Below, piece after piece: positions 5,719-7,402 of a stretch of DNA of 7,402 nt. This DNA is from an uncultured Actinomyces sp. GTDB taxonomy: Bacteria; Actinomycetota; Actinomycetes; Actinomycetales; Actinomycetaceae. The translations under genes were made by a program, and so were the position numbers. Position 1 is the first letter of the stretch. Each line of letters starts with the position of its first letter. The stretch lies in the NCBI GenBank assembly GCA_938028585.1, contig CALIZH010000128.1, positions 1 to 7,402 of the forward strand, written 5' to 3'. The notes beneath the pieces were generated by a model. It made no database searches. It was not told the origin of the DNA and was given only the letters and a program-made list of their open reading frames with translations.

Positions 5719-6600
5719 ATGACCGCCCCAACTCTCGAAGAAGCCTTCGGAGCCGACTGCTGCCAAGTGCTATGCGAGTCCATGACTGAAATGTCTGACA
5801 AAGCTGTTGCTTTATGTTCAAAGTACATTGAGAGGCCAAGTGTGCAAATGAAGAATTGGATTAACGGACAAGAGCCTTCGCAACAGCTAACGCTTAATCA
5901 TCTCTACGCTCTTGGCTCGTATGCTTCAAACCACTATCTTATGAACGTCGAGGACCATACCCAAACAATAGTTCATCTACTGAGTTGCCCTTCAGATACG
6001 GCTCATCTGTGGAGCTACATGTCGCTGGCGAGGGTGGTTGCTGAAAGCGCTTGTTATTTTGCTGAACTGGAAGATCGAAAAGTCGATCCAGAACTTCGCC
6101 TACTTCGCGGCATTGTGAGTCACATTAACAATATAGTGGACTCTAAACGAACAGTTGCCGATATTAGTGGCACCACCGAAAATTACAACTTAACGAACGT
6201 CATTGATACATACATGGATGACATTGAACAACTGCTTAAAGAAGTTGACATTTCAGTTCGGCGCGGCAATCGCGGAAGAATTAATGCTCTTGTTAAAGGT
6301 GAAATGAAATGCCCTTTGAAAGTCAATATGACGGATATACAAAATATGCGCTTAACGCATGTTCCTGCAGCCTATCGGCTTGGATCTGCGGTGACTCATG
6401 GGCAGCACTATACGTTGCCGACAAAGTACGTCAACAGAGAAATTCATGCCGAGTACGATATTGAGTTGCTGGCGCATGCCGTCCTGATTTGCCTTGATGG
6501 ACTGAGGGCAATGGTCGTGGCTTGCTGCGATGCCCCTACTTCTTACATGAAACGTTCGTCGGAGTTGATGGAACGGATTATTTCTGTGAAGACAAAATAA
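5719..6600 (+). CDS. Helical protein with a possible HEPN-type R-x6-H motif (293 aa)
   Basis: No named family is recognised. The protein is nearly all helical, with no signal peptide or membrane segment. Two stretches recall a widespread group of uncharacterised, HEPN-like actinobacterial proteins. One is SLARVVAESACYFAELED (102-119), matching an 'AR-x3-E' helix. The other is AAYRLGSAVTHG (217-228), matching a 'YR-x2-S-x3-HG' helix. In the latter R220 and H227 give R-x6-H, within the R-x4-6-H range of HEPN ribonuclease domains. RNA cleavage is therefore possible but inferred. It has a GGGAG ribosome-binding site and lies divergent from the 408-aa membrane gene. Codons are distinctly AT-richer (AAA, AAT, TTA, ATA) than in the left half of the window, which suggests recent transfer from a lower-GC source. 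Confidence 0.8.
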   Translation: MTAPTLEEAFGADCCQVLCESMTEMSDKAVALCSKYIERPSVQMKNWINGQEPSQQLTLNHLYALGSYASNHYLMNVEDHTQTIVHLLSCPSDTAHLWSYMSLARVVAESACYFAELEDRKVDPELRLLRGIVSHINNIVDSKRTVADISGTTENYNLTNVIDTYMDDIEQLLKEVDISVRRGNRGRINALVKGEMKCPLKVNMTDIQNMRLTHVPAAYRLGSAVTHGQHYTLPTKYVNREIHAEYDIELLAHAVLICLDGLRAMVVACCDAPTSYMKRSSELMERIISVKTK

Positions 6601-6700
6601 AGAAAGTGTGTTGGTGGCATTGAACGCTTTGTGAATCACATCTCGCGTTGCTTTAACTTATCTACGCTGGTGAGTCACACCCATTAATGCGTAGGAATTT

Positions 6701-6709
6701 TGTTATATT
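6701..6709 (+). promoter_or_regulatory. Extended -10 promoter element for the 182-aa gene
   Basis: TGT followed by TATATT (6704-6709) fits the extended -10 pattern TGn-TATAAT with 5 of 6 matches. It predicts a transcript start near 6716 and a 5' leader of about 35 nt carrying the AAGGAG site. No -35 match is needed for this class, and none is obvious. Confidence 0.5.
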
Positions 6710-6738
6710 ATGTTGGTAGGAAACTATCATCCACAACC

Positions 6739-6744
6739 AAGGAG
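6739..6744 (+). promoter_or_regulatory. Ribosome-binding site AAGGAG fixing the start at 6751
   Basis: AAGGAG lies 6 nt before the ATG at 6751. It decides this start against an in-frame TTG at 6700, which has no such site and overlaps the -10 element. Confidence 0.85.
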
Positions 6745-6750
6745 AATTCA

Positions 6751-7299
6751 ATGGGAGACGTCGCGTCACTCATCAGCGCCGTCATCGCAGCGATCTGCGC
6801 TGTCGGTTCATTGGTCGGCTGGTTTTTAGCACGCAGGGAGGCCAATAAAGCCGCAGAGCGTGCTTCGAAAGCATTGGAAGCATCTGAACGAAAAGCGCAA
6901 GCTTTGGAGAGCCTCGTCGTGCAAGGACGAGATGCTGCAGAGCGGGCTGAACTAGCAGTGAGCACTGCTCAAGGGCATGCAGAGTCTGCCCTGCGATCGG
7001 CTGAAGCAGTCGAGGCTATCGCCGCTGCCTTCAAACCAGCTAAGCTCACCATGGAGTGGAGGAATCGTAATTTATTTGCCCTGCGCAACACCTCAGGAGC
7101 ACCCATCACCATTACAGCCTTTTCACGCCCAGGTGCATTCGTCCAACTACCTTTTAAAGTACCGGTAACAATTTCACCCAATGAATCTGTTCAAGGTCGA
7201 GCGCTTTCTGCTCACGGACGTGAGTTTCCTAGCGAACTTGTGCTGGTCATTGATGACGATTCTAGCCCTGTGTTCGTCCCAACGACAGGCCGACCCTGA
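6751..7299 (+). CDS. Membrane-anchored coiled-coil protein (182 aa)
   Basis: I do not recognise a named family. Residues 5-26 (ASLISAVIAAICAVGSLVGWFL) form one hydrophobic helix, followed by ARREANK, so the C-terminal part is probably cytoplasmic. Residues 29-95 are an Ala/Glu/Arg-rich heptad-like region (KAAERASKALEASERKAQAL and onward), a likely coiled coil. From about 97 the protein becomes a small beta-type domain (KLTMEWRNRNLFALRNTSGA, then short alternating strands) to residue 178. The shape, a membrane anchor with a coiled-coil stalk and a beta head, is common in small accessory proteins of unknown role. It is 150 bp downstream of the 293-aa gene on the same strand but has its own extended -10, so it is probably transcribed separately. 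Its stop is only about 8 bp from the transposase fragment. Confidence 0.8.
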   Translation: MGDVASLISAVIAAICAVGSLVGWFLARREANKAAERASKALEASERKAQALESLVVQGRDAAERAELAVSTAQGHAESALRSAEAVEAIAAAFKPAKLTMEWRNRNLFALRNTSGAPITITAFSRPGAFVQLPFKVPVTISPNESVQGRALSAHGREFPSELVLVIDDDSSPVFVPTTGRP

Positions 7300-7307
7300 C
7301 TCATGAC

Positions 7308-7402
7308 GCTTGGGGCGCTGGAGCGGTCCTCGAGTGCCGGGGGTCCGCTCTGGCGGTAACGAGCGACCCACTTCGACACCCGTGGCACGAGCGATACCGG
7401 CC
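7308..7402 (-). mobile_element. Fragment of an IS481-family transposase (N-terminal HTH part)
   Basis: Reading leftward from 7400, one frame gives VSKWVARYRQSGPPALEDRSSAPS. This matches the conserved signature of IS481-type transposases, where an HTH is followed by a 'W-x-x-RYR-x-x-G-x2-x-L-x-DRSS-x-P' segment. The similarity stops at about 7308, a few bases from the end of the 182-aa gene. The catalytic DDE domain that should follow is missing, so the gene is truncated here. The start of the gene is outside the window. This marks an insertion or deletion junction at the right edge of the accessory genes. Confidence 0.75.

Noticed and set aside
7321..7350. GAGCGG/CCGCTC hairpin resembling a terminator after the last gene
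   Set aside because: It lies within the transposase fragment's coding signature, has a long loop and has no T-run.
1..7402. tRNA, rRNA or a classical named defence system (restriction-modification, CRISPR-Cas, CBASS, retron)
   Set aside because: No cloverleaf, rRNA segment, methyltransferase, endonuclease, cyclase or reverse-transcriptase motif was seen in any frame.

Overview
The window looks like a defence-island-like accessory segment from a high-GC bacterium, most likely an actinobacterium. Three things point that way: the GC-rich older genes, the GTG starts, and two genes whose best -10 box lies so close to the start codon that the mRNA would be leaderless. The assignment is an inference; no ribosomal or other diagnostic gene is present. 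The genes from about 5.7 kb onward are visibly more AT-rich than those on the left, which suggests several separate acquisitions.

Layout: (1) 1-147 holds the last 48 codons of a helix-turn-helix (HTH) protein resembling the DNA-binding end of a serine recombinase. (2) 200-1264 (-) is an intact RhuM-family gene. (3) 1356-2695 (-) is a broken gene. Its product had an N-terminal two-CxxC zinc ribbon, a long helical body and a C-terminal RNAIGH motif of HEPN type. A perfect 26-bp tandem duplication (1614-1665) shifts the frame, so the present 395-aa reading frame loses the RNAIGH part; removing one copy restores a 437-aa protein. (4) 3019-3789 (+) encodes an unrecognised 256-aa protein with one membrane segment. 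(5) 3800-4072 (-) is a small XRE-type regulator with a perfect 14-bp palindrome just upstream. (6) 4246-5472 (-) encodes a 408-aa protein with two N-terminal membrane helices. (7) 5719-6600 (+) is an AT-richer gene for a 293-aa helical protein with a possible HEPN-type R-x6-H motif. (8) 6751-7299 (+) encodes a 182-aa membrane-anchored coiled-coil protein. (9) 7308-7402 (-) is a fragment of an IS481-family transposase cut off next to the last gene.

No classical, named defence system can be assembled from these genes. The suggestive elements are two separate HEPN-like proteins (one frameshifted), three membrane-anchored proteins of unknown function, a RhuM gene, a regulator with a likely operator, and recombinase or transposase remnants at both ends. 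That is the composition expected of a cargo region of phage-defence or conflict genes, but the role of each gene is inferred. The strongest single observation is the 26-bp duplication, which could act as an on/off switch for a potentially toxic protein.
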